Shown here one piece after another: positions 35,702-47,655 of a stretch of DNA of 64,000 bases. Every line of letters begins with the position of its first letter. Within the stretch, counting starts at the first letter, position 1. Made by a program: the position numbers and the translations under genes. This DNA comes from Excoecaria cochinchinensis (lineage: Eukaryota > Streptophyta > Magnoliopsida > Malpighiales > Euphorbiaceae), in NCBI GenBank assembly GCA_947683425.1, contig CANTUQ010000060.1, positions 868,001 through 932,000 of the forward strand. The letters run 5' to 3'. The notes under the pieces are model-generated. The model did no database searches and was not told the origin of the DNA. It saw only the letters and a list, made by a program, of their open reading frames with translations.

Positions 35702-35950
35702 AAATAGCTCTCACTATTCTACGTGAATAGTAACCGTATTTGTGAATAGTACCGTATATGTGAACAGTACAGTATATGTGAACAGTACAGTATAAATAGT
35801 ACCGTATGAACAGTACCCCAGCTACAGTATCCGAATAGTATCTGCTATAGTACCCTCTGAACAGTATCTGCTACAGTACCTGAATAGTATCCGATACAGT
35901 AACCTCTGAACAGTATCTGCTACAGTATCCGCTACAGTATCCTGAATAGT
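35702..35950 (-). repeat. Short-unit minisatellite in the copia leader
   Basis: The untranslated leader between LTR and gag is made of variants of GAACAGTATCTGCTACAGTA and GAATAGTACCGTATATGT (as read on +). About fifteen near-repeats of the core ACAGTA or ATAGTA occur at short, irregular spacing. Such arrays change length easily by slippage during reverse transcription. Confidence 0.8.
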
Positions 35951-36158
35951 ATTTCAGCGAAAACCATGCAAAATGCAAAATTCACTTCAACAGTATCACT
36001 ATTCACCGAATTTCTCGTTTTACACCCGTTTTCGAAACGGATCGTACCGAAAAATTCCTTATATTTTTCTCGTCCCGGCACTATAATTGTTTCTCCAAAA
36101 TTCGCTACTTTTCCGGACAGCAATTCCAATGCAGTGTGAAAAATAGCTGAACCAAAGC

Positions 36159-36170
36159 TCTGATACCAAT
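36159..36170 (-). other. Primer binding site of the copia element
   Basis: The minus-strand sequence TGGTATCAGAGC matches the complement of the 3' end of initiator tRNA-Met, the usual primer for plant copia reverse transcription. It lies one base inside the 5' LTR. Confidence 0.9.
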
Positions 36171-36171
36171 T

Positions 36172-36599
36172 TGTTAGGATCGACGGACTATTTAGACAGT
36201 GATTTTATGGCAACAGTGAAAAAATAGCCAAAATAATAAAAATAAATACACACAAATTTACGTGGTTCGGCAGTGTGCCTACGTCCACGGGAAAAGAGGA
36301 GCAATAAATTTACTATAGAAAAATAATATTACAAGTGAAGAAAACTCTCAACCCAAAACCCAATTACACCCGCTCACAAAATGCTCTCTTAATTAGAGCA
36401 TAAACACTCTCTCAAATTCTTTATATTCGATGATCTTACAATTGAAGACGGGAAAGTCTTTTATAGGAATGGAGAGTAACTGTGAGACACTGTGCCACCG
36501 ATTTCGGTGGCAGCTATATTTGACAAAACGAAATCGGTGGCAACTTTCTTTGACAAAGAACAAAAGAACAAAAAGATAAAAGCAAAGGCATATACGACA
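36172..36599 (-). repeat. 5' LTR of the copia element
   Basis: This is the 428-bp copy that would drive transcription on the minus strand. A TATA-like CCTATAAAAG is read on minus at about 36450-36460. The palindrome TGCCACCGATTTCGGTGGCA lies upstream of it in U3, with a related half-site CGAAATCGGTGGCA close by. Confidence 0.95.
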
Positions 36600-36604
36600 T
36601 TAGG

Positions 36605-39600
36605 TATAATTAATGTTCCTTAATCCTAACAAAAATAACAAAAGTGATACATATTATGAAATAGATGGAGTAATAGATCATGCTATGACTATATTATTTC
36701 TAAATAAGGCATAAATTGACAATATTGTCAAAATAGTTAGAGTCAGGAGCATGCAAAATTGACAACTGAGCCAAAAGAAAATTATAAATAAACTACTTTC
36801 TTTTAATTAAAATTGCTTGATTTAAATGAAAATAAAATAAAACAGAAACCCACCAAACAAGCGGCTTAAGCAACCGTTGCCAATAGACCCAACTGATTAA
36901 TTGCAGTTTGATGATTAGTGTTTAGTAGTACTAAGCAAGTGCAATTAACTAATCTCAAATTTTAAATATAATAATGCAGGTTTTTATAATTGAGCATACT
37001 GATGATTAGGGTATGATTATGATGCGAGTGTGCGATCAGTAGCGATGGATCAGATTATTAATATTTTAATATCACATGGTCTGTGACATCACACGTAATT
37101 ATCCATTTTATTATATTTGTTTAATATATAAAAATACTTACCCCCAGTACCTGATTAGATACTGTTTAGTCTATAATCCTTTGCCACAGAGATTTCGGGA
37201 ACTACACTTTGACCACATCACAAAGATACCCTCCAATTCCAATTAAATTATTATTAAGTATAAATAACTGAATTCACTTATTAATTAACTTAGATGCAAT
37301 CCATATTTTAATACTTTGATTATCTCAATTTCATGTTTGATTTAATTTTTTTGGATGCACTATATCAATTAAAAAATATTATTTTAACAGATTAATTTTA
37401 GGCTTAATGCATATACGGACACTTAAACTTGATCCAATAATTTATTTAAGCACTTAAATTTTAGCAGTAACATACTGAGAACCTATACTTATCAAATTTA
37501 TAATAACAAACAGAAATTCAAACTAAATTCGAAAAATTAAAATATGCGATAGTCAATTATATTGATTGACATTACACAATATAAGAATCAACAGAAAATG
37601 AATCAAAATCAATAAAAAAATAAAATCCATTCAATTTAAAATTTTCGGTAATTTTACTGTGTACGTGGAACATATATTTTCATTACAATGTATCAAATAT
37701 TATATCAGTATAATCGAGTGTCATGTGCACCAATTTTTCAAAAATAGTATTAAAATATGTTTATTATATATAAAATTAACCAATATAGATGTTTAATAGG
37801 TGATTATTAAATTTGAAGTATTCAAATAAATTATAAAACCAATTTGAAGTGTCGGCAAGTGGATTATCTATTAATGTAAATTAAAAGAACTACAATAGTG
37901 TTTATTTGATTTAGACGTTAGAAGAATAAAAATTCAATTTAGAAAAGAAAGTTCTCTTAAATATATGTATATATACGTAATATTAAAGTCAGCATTTCCT
38001 TTTTTGCTTATTGTTATTAATAACAATAACAATAACTTATTATTACGAAACCTTTTTTACTTATTTTAAATGAACTTTTCTTTTTTAAAAAATATCGGTG
38101 GCTTTCGTACGGCACGTTGTGAAGCTAATATTTTAAATAGTTATTATTATTATTTTGTTGTTGTCAATATCATATTTTATTTTAAATAGTAGATATTAGT
38201 ATTAGTGCTCGTCACGCAATGAATTGAATAGAAATTGTTTTACCCTTTCTAATTTTTTGATACCCTTAGTGCTTAACCTTATTTTTATTGCTTAAAACAT
38301 AAATTTTAATATTTTTAGAGGAATTATAATTTAAATAGTTAATCTATACATATATTTAGAGTAATTATTAAACTCTGAATTGATACGTATATCATTAAAT
38401 ATTTGGAATAAAATAGATGGAAATCGAATTATAAATTATTCAGACTCTTAATTAGTATTTTATGATGATGCTTGAGGCAGAAGGGTGAATAATTTTGGAA
38501 TGCAAGAACAAGGGTTAAAAAAGGTAAAGCATCTCTAATATATCATTATTATTTTGAAAAAGATAATTGTGATTATTATACAAAAATACTCAAATCAACA
38601 CACAATTTATATATGATTACTAGTAGCACTAATTTTATGATTATTGGGAAAGTTGATTTGTCCTTTAAGTACAAAAAACCTTTGGGTATAATTAAGTGGT
38701 CCTAATGAATGAAAAGACGGTCCAACTGCCCTCTCTTCTAATTTCTTCTATTCTCTATATTTCTCCATTTTGAAAGAGACATGCCCATCATACATATAAT
38801 ATAAATGTATATGTATCCACATTTGTTGCTATGAAGAAATTATAAACGAAGCCCTTCCGAGTGTCTGACTTGGCAATGTGATTAGTCCTCTTATACATAT
38901 AAAAGAAGTAATTGTGTAATATATATATATATATATATAAATTTAACTGTATCCATTTATAAAAATCTAATTCAAATTCAATTTGATATGTCAATTATTC
39001 GATCCGTTAAATAGTTCATGTGATTTTCTTTTCAAAAAAAAAAAAAAAATAGTTCATGTGATTTTATTTGTTTTATGTTTCATTTGTGACCCCGTTTATA
39101 GTCTATTTATATCTATTGTAATTGCATACTTTTTTTTATAAAATATGAATATAAAAAAATAATTTTTATATATTATATGCAATATTTATTTATTTATTTT
39201 AATGGATTTTTTGTTAACTGAATAAAATATAATGTAATAAAATTTGATCAACAAAATATTGATTTGTCCATAATTTGATCTATTTATGATAAGATCTGTC
39301 ATGACCCCTACGATTCTAAACTTTAAAATTAGTGACAGAAAAAATAATTTAATTTTCATTTAATTTCGTTCATAATTTTTCTGTTCATTATTGCCAATTT
39401 TAATATGCCAAGTTTCCAACAAAGCAATTTCATATTGGATTTAAAATTGAAAGCAATTTAATTTTTTGACAAAAGAAAAATATTGGATGAGATTCGATGA
39501 GTGAAATAAAATTAAAATTGAAAGAATTTCATAATACAATTAAGTTGATTTTTTTTTTTAAAAAAATTCAAAGATAAATGGTACTAACTAAAGTCAAATA

Positions 39601-39745
39601 TAATAAATTTTAAGAGCATTAAATAAAATAAATTAAGATGGAACATAATTTTATTTCCTTATAAGCTTTTGTAATGTGCTATTTCTGAGGAGGAACAGTT
39701 AAATCCTAATTCAAAAAATAACTTTCAAACATGAGAGATATTATT
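36605..39745. other. AT-rich intergenic DNA
   Basis: No gene, RNA gene or element boundary is recognised. It includes a (TA)n microsatellite at about 38917-38939 and A-runs near 39036-39050. Confidence 0.6.
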
Positions 39746-40679
39746 TAGGGGTGATTATGGACCGGTTAACTGGTAAATGACAAAAAAATAGTCAATTAAC
39801 TATCGATTTTTGAAAATTACTAACCATTAACCAATCCGTTACTATCGATTAAATAGTTATCGGTTTCAAATTTTCGGATCGGTTAACCAATATTATTTCG
39901 GTTAACTATTATAATTATAAAATGCATTTATTAAAAAAAAAAATAAAATTTCATGTTACTTAAAAACAAAAATTAGAAACCAAACATAATTCAACATAAC
40001 AATCAAATTATAAATATAAACTAAAAATGTTGTGTCAATATGCATGCATAAGATAGAAAAATATAATAAATGAAAAAATTATAATTTATTTATTTTATTA
40101 AATGTTAATTATTACTTGCAACCAAATTTTTTATTTTTAAACCGAAATATATTTAATTAAAATTATAAGTGTTAAATACTACCTATATGAATATTAAAAC
40201 TAACATTCCACATTTTAATTGAATATTATTTATCATATTAAATTTTAATAATTTAAATATAAAATATTTTAATTAAAGAGTTAAAATTATTAAATTAATT
40301 ACAATTAGGAATTAATTATATATATTAAAAAGTTTGAGAAGTAAAAAATTTTGTGTGTGTGAAAATAAAAATGCATCACAGATGTAACTTTTCGTTAATA
40401 TATTAATTTTATATAACTTTTCGAATATATTATAATTTTTATTATTGAAAAATTGATAAATTAAGAAATAATAATAAATATTAAATATGGACATATTGAA
40501 TTATCGATTCAGTTAACCGGTTAAATGAGTCAAAATCATTAATCAGTCTATTAATATCGGTTTTTTCAAAATACCAACTATTAACCAATTAATTATAAGT
40601 GGTTAACCAGTTAATCGATTCGGTTTCGAACTGATTTACCGGTTAATCGCATTAACCGATTTGTTTTTGCTCACTTCTA
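39746..40679 (+). mobile_element. hAT-type element, family A copy 3
   Basis: It starts TAGGGGTGATTATGGACCGG and ends TGCTCACTTCTA, matching family A termini. Its interior shares the ATTATAAAATGCATTTATT and GTTAACC-rich segments with the other copies. I could not find a clean 8-bp target duplication, so one end may have eroded. Confidence 0.7.
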
Positions 40680-42722
40680 TTATCCAACTATTTCTCTCCC
40701 GTATAAATTATTGAGTCAAGAAAAATTCCAAATTAGGACAATAAATTGATAAATAAAGGAAAAGTTATGCTTGCAACTGAAATTCAACAGTCATTTAGAT
40801 ATCAAAAAAAAAAAAAAATACTTTTGGAGTTAATTTAATGATAAGTATGCCGTTGAGCATTGACAGTGAAAGAAGAAAAGAGGGGCACGCCACCACTTGT
40901 TTGAGTTTTATTTTTTCGAAATTAGTTTGAATGTTGATTCTTGAACAGAAATTACAGAATAATTACGCCCAAACAATAATTATTATCATAATTAGTCAAA
41001 TATTCTCAAAAAAATCATAATTAGTCAAACAATTTGATTATCTCAAAAATAATACCTCACGAATTGTTAGGTTTTGATTTTCAAGTTGTTTAGTGTGCAG
41101 CAGCAAATTTAGATTATCAGTTTTGACTTTGAAAATCTCACCAAGCAGGCTAAAGAATAATAACATTACAAAATTTAATTAGACGACTAATTATGAAATT
41201 ACGCGACCAAGTATTTGTGCTAAATGGATAGATTGAACAGATTTAAATCGAATTATAAATGAATTAAAATTCAAACGAATTTGTTGGATTTGGATAGGCC
41301 CAAATAGATATTGTTTAGCATTTTGTTATTTTATTAGAATGCAATTTACTTAAAAATTACAAAATCCTTCTCAAGTTGCTATAAGTTGTGGATGTTTGTT
41401 TATTCTAAAGACAACTTCGTCTTTAATATAGCTGAGCTGACTATATTAATTAGGCTCTTATGGAATAAATTCAATATTTCAATTTTTTCTATTGAATTTA
41501 AGACGACATAACACGAGAAGATTGAGCAAAAACAAGGTCGGGCTATGTGGGCTTACAAAGCGAACGTTTACCGCTATCAGCCAATATATTAGTTGGCAGA
41601 GGCTAAACCTATTGGCCCACATGAATACGGCCCATTATGTTAACATTGGGTTCTTTTAATAAACACCAATAAATTTTAATTCGTAGGACTGATTTGAAAA
41701 TCAGAATTATAAAATCTTGAGTTGGAGTTCCTTTCTAAGTATAATTGTTGCTTAATTGTTAATTCTTCATGAGTTGCCAAATTGATATTTTATTCGCCCA
41801 ATCACATATTTGTTTGATTTATAAACATAATTAAATAAAATAACAACTAATTAATTATCTCTCTCTTTTTTAAAAAAGAAAATAATAATAAAGATTCAAG
41901 TAGATTAATAATTCTTAGCTATATTCAAATCCGTGTTTGATTTCAATATTTCCAGGTGAAGCCTTACAATAATCGGAATTCAAGTACATACAGAACACAC
42001 CCATAAATTATTTCTAATTGGGGTAAACTTATATAAAATCCAGCAAATGGATTGGGTCGGATCAAAATAAATTGGACTATAAATGGGTCGGATAGTAAAT
42101 AAATTATAAATTAATGGATTGAGTTACAAATGGATCGGATGAGTCATGAATCGACCCATTTGATATTTTTTTTTTCAAATTGAACAATAATTATTTTTTC
42201 TTAATATAAAGTTCAAATTTATAATGGGTTGGATCATATCATATATGAACTATTCACGAATTGAATTGAATTTTGGTCAAAATTTTATGGATTATATGGA
42301 TTGAGTTCATAGGTTAGATCAAAATTTGATAGGTATACATTATGTTTATTTTGTTGAAAATTATAATACCTATCAAATATATTAAACTTATTTGTTTAAT
42401 ATATCAAGAGAACCAATTAAAATTTTAAATTAGAAAAAGCGAATAAATTTACCTCTAAACTAGCAAAATAATATATATTTGCCTTTAAATTTTTTTTAGT
42501 TAACAGATACCTTGATTGTTACTAAACCGATTTATATTTACCCATGTGATTATTAAAATAACTCACATTTGCTATCGTTTGTAACGGTAAGATCAAATAT
42601 TATTCATTTTTCATATTTGCAATTAATATAATGGATTATTGACGTTATAAACAATGGCATATATGGGCAATTTTAATAGCGGCAATAATATTTTTTTAAA
42701 AAATGTTTAAGGGCAAATATGC
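40680..42722. other. AT-rich intergenic DNA with an old repeat fragment
   Basis: No gene is seen. Between about 42040 and 42340 there are repeated ATGGATTGGGTCGGATCA-like motifs related to the termini of the element at 42731, probably the remains of an older copy. Confidence 0.5.
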
Positions 42723-42730
42723 ACTATTTC

Positions 42731-43522
42731 TATAGGTGGCAAATGGATGGGTTGGGCGGGTTTGGGTTGGATCATAAATGGATTGGGTCATAAATGGGTC
42801 AATATTCAAATGGGTTGGTGGGTTTGGGTCGATCTATTTGATATTTTTTTAATGAAAAATAATTATCGATATAATAACGGGATATTAAAAAAATTATTAC
42901 TAAAAAATTAATTTTTTGTTGTCAAAAATTTCTAAATATTAATTTAAGTCTATATATACCATTAAAACAATTTTTAGAGGTCATTTGCTATTTTTAGTGG
43001 TCTAGTCAAATTTTGGTTAAACCGGCTACCATTTGAAACGAGCCGGATTTTTTTTTATTTTTGACTTTTGGAGATCTATTTGACCTCATTTTTTCTCCAA
43101 ATTTCACCGTCGGGCTCCTTATGACTAGTATTTTCCGATTGTCAAATAAAATATTTTTTACCTCCGGGTGTAATTTTTGTTCCCAGTGTACTATTTACCA
43201 TCAAAAAATACTATTCACGACTAACCCGATAACTCGGTCATTACAAATCTAACCAACAAAATATGTATACACATTACACAATAATAATACAGCGGGACAA
43301 TATAATCAAAAAATCTTGTTCATTAAGACAAAAATTTTTAATATTCAAGAAATAATGAAAAAAAAAACACCCATTGGGTCAAGGAAAAATGACCAAAATG
43401 GGTTGTATTTTATGTGGGTAGATTTTGGGTGGGTTTAAATAGGTCAATTTTTTAGTTGGGTTGGGTTTTGGTCAATTTTTCTTGGGTGAGTTGTTGGGTT
43501 TGGGTTAATTTTGACATGTATA
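42731..43522 (+). mobile_element. hAT-type miniature element, family C
   Basis: This 792-bp element starts TATAGGTGGCAAATGGATGG and its other end reads, on the opposite strand, TATACATGTCAAAATTAACC. A perfect 8-bp duplication ACTATTTC flanks it (42723-42730 and 43523-43530). Both ends are rich in GGGTTTGGGT-like motifs. No transposase frame is present. Confidence 0.85.
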
Positions 43523-43754
43523 ACTATTTCACATAATTTATAGATAAATTTAGCTTTTATTCCTTTAAATTATTTGGCGGAAAACTTAAGTTAGAAATAT
43601 TTAAACCAAAATCTCATATAATATAACAATTTTTAGATCCATATGAAAATTTATAATAATTATGAATTTGGGAGCAATTTTTTTTTAATAGTAGCAAATA
43701 AAAATTTATATATGAATTTATTTAAATTTTTTAAAATTCAACAGAGCCACTTGC

Positions 43755-43915
43755 CCCTAGGAATGATCATGGGGCGGGGATTTCCTGTCCCTGGCGCCGA
43801 CCCGAACAGGTCGGGAAATCCCCGAATTTTTTCCCGCAGGGGCGGGAAGAAAAAAATTTCCGCCCTTGAATTCGGGGCAGAGACGGGAATCGGGGTCCCC
43901 ACCCCGAAAAAAATT
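43755..43915 (+). mobile_element. GC-rich terminal fragment of a hAT-type element
   Basis: A sharply GC-rich patch in AT-rich surroundings starts CTAGGAATGATCATGGGGCG and continues with CGGGGATTTCC and GGGACGGG-like motifs. This is the style of TAGGGATGGCAATGGGGCGGG hAT ends known from many plants. The matching right end was not found, so it is probably truncated. Confidence 0.45.
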
Positions 43916-44031
43916 AATATTTTATTATATATATATATTAAATTTTTTCAGGTTGGTATTGTGTAAGTTGTTTAAGTGGTATTATTAATATCTGAATTGT
44001 ATGAAATATTTACAAATATTTGTATTTTAAT

Positions 44032-45211
44032 TGTATGAAATATTTATAAATATTTGTATTTAAATTGTATGAGATATTTTTAATTTTAAGTTATTTATTC
44101 TGCATTTTTAAGCTAGTAAACGTCATTTTCATCCAAAATGGTCTTTTGAGCAATTAAATCTCAGGATCTTAGCTTTCTAATGACACTAATCTCACCTCAT
44201 TTAGACTTCTAGAACTCCAGATATGACCTAAATAATCTAAACTGCTCTCATTGAGGTGGCTGAACTGCTATGTCAAGCTAAATAAGCCATGAACATATTT
44301 AGGTATATGTCTTAAATTTTACCTCCAACTAGAATCATACAATTTAGAGTTTCATAACTCCACTTCTAACCAAAACAATCACCTAAGGTCTGATGAAATT
44401 TGGGCAAAGTTTCCCTTTAAAACTTTACATGCCCATTTTAATCATTTCCATAAATTTAGCAACCACAATCAAACTCAACTCAACATATATCATCCATACA
44501 TATTTAAAATTATATATTTCATCATTAAATGCATACAAACAAACATGGTTCCCAAACATCTTCTCCTTTCCTTTTCTTGCCTTACTTTGCTTCTTCTTCT
44601 CCTTCTTTCTCCTTTCCTTTTCCTCCAGCAGCTTTCTCCTCTACAAAACATCATCATGAATTCATAAATTAACCAACAAACTATAATTTCATTCCTTAAG
44701 ACCCATGGGTAGAAGAAGAAATTCTAATAACTTTCCTTATCTTTAGTTTAATAATCACTAAAATTATTCTTCTTAATTAAGAAACATTTAGAGCAAACTT
44801 TAATGGAGGATTTTAGTGTGTTTTAATTGAAAGAAATGGCTGGAAATGGAGGAAAGAAGGGCCGTTTTTCAGCCCCTCACACCGACTTTCATGGCTCTCT
44901 CTTATAATTTCTAGACTTAGGCTCATGTCGAAATCTTATTGGTCTCTTTTTTCTTTTTCCACTTTTAATCCTTTTTCTTCTTATTATTATTACATTCACC
45001 TTTTAATTAACTTAATTTCATACATTAACACATATAATTACTGATTTCATGCATTTAAGTCCATAGGTGTCAAACAACTAATTTACCCTCGATCTTTCAA
45101 TTAATACCAGTTATATTCCTAACACATATACTTGATCAATTACACACACTCGACCACTCTCGTACCCTAAATATGTCCAAATACGACTATGGTATAAGTC
45201 ATGACCTTACA
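44032..45211 (-). mobile_element. Candidate solo LTR
   Basis: On minus the segment would start TGTAAGGTCATGACTTATAC and end CA, with possible 5-bp duplications TTAAT at 44027-44031 and 45212-45216. The interior lacks coding potential, has a long pyrimidine tract (about 44560-44640), and has a style that I associate with plant gypsy LTRs. The left end falls in a short tandem repeat (TTGTATGAAATATTTA units), so the duplication may be chance. Confidence 0.35.
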
Positions 45212-45486
45212 TTAATTGTTGTTTTTTATAATAATTAAAAAACTAATGATATATTTTCGAATGTAGGAAATGGTGAAATTCGAATTGTGGTCAATTGAGA
45301 AAGCAAACAGATTTTCAATTATTTAAACTTCACGTAATTCTCTTCTTTTGGAGGTTTATAATCATTAAATCATTTCATAATTATATTCAAATTATCTATA
45401 AAATTTTGATAATATTTATCACAATTTCGATTCTGTATAAGATTCTAATAGTCATATCAAAAAGTATAGAGACATTTATTTTAATA

Positions 45487-45516
45487 AATAATAATAATAA
45501 TAATAATAATAATAAT
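45487..45516. repeat. (AAT)n microsatellite
   Basis: About ten uninterrupted AAT units. It is non-coding. Confidence 0.9.
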
Positions 45517-45573
45517 TAATAAAAAACAACTAATTTGTAAAATTACAATAAAAAATAAAAATAATCAACAATT

Positions 45574-46079
45574 AATGAAAAAAAATATTATTTTTCTCAA
45601 ATGAAAAGTTTTCTAAAATTTTTTCAAAAGTCTTAAATTTACTAGATAGAATTTTTTAGAAAATTAGAATGATAGATAGATATAAATTTATTATATGTTC
45701 AAGAAATAATAAAAAAAAAAGAGTAATGAAAAAATTAAATTACCACTAGTTTAAATTTGCAAAAATCTTGGTTTTAATTTGGAAAAAAAAAAGAAAGAAT
45801 TGAAATATAGGTTCTTTTTTTATAATAATGAAAAAAATATTATTTTTCTCAAATGAAAAGTTTTCTAAAAATTTTTCAAAAGTCTTAAATTTACTAGATA
45901 GAATTTTTTAGAAAATTAGAATGATAGATAGATATAAATTTATTATATGTTCAAGAAATAATAAAAAAAAAGAGTATAAGGAAAAAATTAAATTACCACT
46001 AGTTTAAATTTGCAAAAATCTTGGTTTTAATTTGGAAAGAAAAAAGAAAGAATTGAAATATAGGTTCTTTTTTTATAAT
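45574..46079. repeat. Recent tandem duplication, unit about 253 bp
   Basis: Two adjacent units (45574-45826 and 45827-46079) are nearly identical. They differ by a few changes and by A-run lengths. Both contain GATAGATAGATATAAATTTA and ATTACCACTAGTTTAAATTT. There is no coding content. Confidence 0.92.
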
Positions 46080-46404
46080 TACATATTTGGAGGCAGTGGA
46101 AAAAGAATTCGAACAAAAAAGTGTTAAATACTTTCTCTTTATTATCTCCTATTTTACTTTTTTTTTTTATTACATGGCATAAATATAAAATGATTTAAAA
46201 TATTTGATCTTATAATTTATGAAATATACACATGCCATGTAATGAATAAAAAATATAAAATAAAATGAGATAAAAAGAAAATGTATAACAGTTTTTACTT
46301 GAAAAATGATAAATTTAGAGAGTAGCCATACTTTTAATTATTAAATACATTATCTCTAAAATATATTGTTAGATGCATTAGGGAAGAAGCTTTATTATTC
46401 GAGA

Positions 46405-47057
46405 TAGGTGTGTGCAAAAAACGAACTGACCCGAAATATAAATTCGGGTAGGGTTATTCGGATAATTCGTTCGGGTGTGAGAATTCGTAAAATTTCGGGT
46501 CGGGTTGGGTGAAAATCAATATAAAACCGAACCACCCGAACCGAACCGAATTTGTTGTAATATTTGGGTTATTAATTTGTTGTAATATTTGGACATTTTA
46601 AGATGGTGAACATGTTAATTAGGTATTTTTCATATTATATGGTTACTATGTTATATGTTAATTAGGTAGTTATATGTTAATTAGGTATTTAATTATGTAT
46701 TTTTCATGTTATATTATGTTATATGTTAATTAGGTAGTTATATGTTAATTAGGCATTTAATTATGTATTCTTCATGTTGCTTTCAAAAAAATTATGTATT
46801 AATATGGTGACCATGTTAATTAGATATTCAATATGTTAATTATGTATTTAATAGTTTTCATAATATTATTTAATTAGATTTAATTAAAAAAATAAAATAA
46901 AATTCGGGTAATTAGGATTATTCGGTTTGGGGCCTGAAATATTTCGGATTATTCGGTTCGAGACCCTATAAAGAGTTAGGATCGATTCAGGTGTTAAATT
47001 TCTTATAAATTCGGGTTCAGATCGAATTGATCCGAACCCGACCGATGCACACGGTTG
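46405..47057 (+). mobile_element. hAT-type miniature element, family D
   Basis: This 653-bp segment starts TAGGTGTGTGCA and its other end reads CAACCGTGTGCA on the opposite strand. The flanks ATTCGAGA (46397-46404) and ATTTGAGA (47058-47065) are an 8-bp duplication with one change. The ends carry CCCGAA / TTCGGG motifs. The interior at about 46610-46860 has internal repeats of TATATGTTAATTAGGTA. Confidence 0.78.
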
Positions 47058-47065
47058 ATTTGAGA

Positions 47066-47655
47066 AAGTGAGAGGAGGAAAAAAAAAAAACATTTATTAT
47101 TTTCAAAATTTCATAAGATATATATGGAATGGGGCAAATTTGAAATTCAATAACTGATTCGGGACATAGTTGTACCTACAGCTAATGGAGATATTTACAT
47201 AGACCCATAAAAATATCTCGGTCTCATCCGTGCCTATCCACAGGCGCGTGACTGGTAGTTACCGCACTTGACTCTAGTCACTGCGTTTGTTAACCATGGT
47301 TTTCCCCGCCAAAACCGGCAAGGAAACTTGTCCTGTCTTTGGATTTTATTCGAATATTTTCTCAACTCACAACTCACACCAGATTTCCTTATCCTTGTTC
47401 CAGATAACCGAAGCTCAAATTAGCCCGTTTTCCAAGTCCATTAAACCTAACAGGATACTTTGCATTTTACACCCTGTAACCAAACACGCCAGCACATTCA
47501 CCGCCTTCAGTTTATTAACCTCAGTTGGCTCAACTAACCGTAGTTATCTCTCATGCCTCTATAAAACAAAGGTTCAGTCGCCCTTTGAATCTCATTCTTT
47601 TCTGTCTTTCAAAATATCTTTCTTTTAGGGTTTTTTTTCTAGTAAATATAATCAA
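47066..47655 (+). promoter_or_regulatory. Promoter and leader of the GRP7-like gene, with two evening elements
   Basis: Two perfect AAAATATCT evening elements occur, at 47210-47218 and 47611-47619. A TATA-like TCTATAAAA lies at 47558-47566. Transcription would then start near 47590, which puts the second evening element in the leader. The evening element was first defined in circadian promoters including Arabidopsis CCR2 (GRP7). Clock control is therefore likely but inferred. Confidence 0.7.

Larger units (their letters stand above)
31204..36599 (-). mobile_element. Complete Ty1/copia LTR retrotransposon, Tnt1/Tork-like
   Basis: The element is 5396 bp with its coding strand on minus. Two 428-bp LTRs flank the body, and a perfect 5-bp target duplication TTAGG lies outside (31199-31203 and 36600-36604). 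The primer binding site TGGTATCAGAGC, complementary to initiator tRNA-Met, directly follows the 5' LTR on the minus strand (about 36159-36170). Domain order is gag, protease, integrase, reverse transcriptase, RNase H, which defines Ty1/copia. By eye the LTRs differ at a single base, so the insertion is recent. Confidence 0.96.

Noticed and set aside
43643..43966. 107-residue + strand frame
   Set aside because: It crosses the GC-rich hAT-type fragment and AT-rich flanks with a sharp change in composition, so it is not a gene.
44393..44659. 88-residue + strand frame ending in a Phe/Ser-rich run
   Set aside because: The run comes from a pyrimidine tract in a probable LTR. No domain was recognised.
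47287..47628. 113-residue + strand frame upstream of the GRP gene
   Set aside because: It overlaps the TATA-like box and an evening element and has no recognisable domain. Promoter/leader is the simpler reading.
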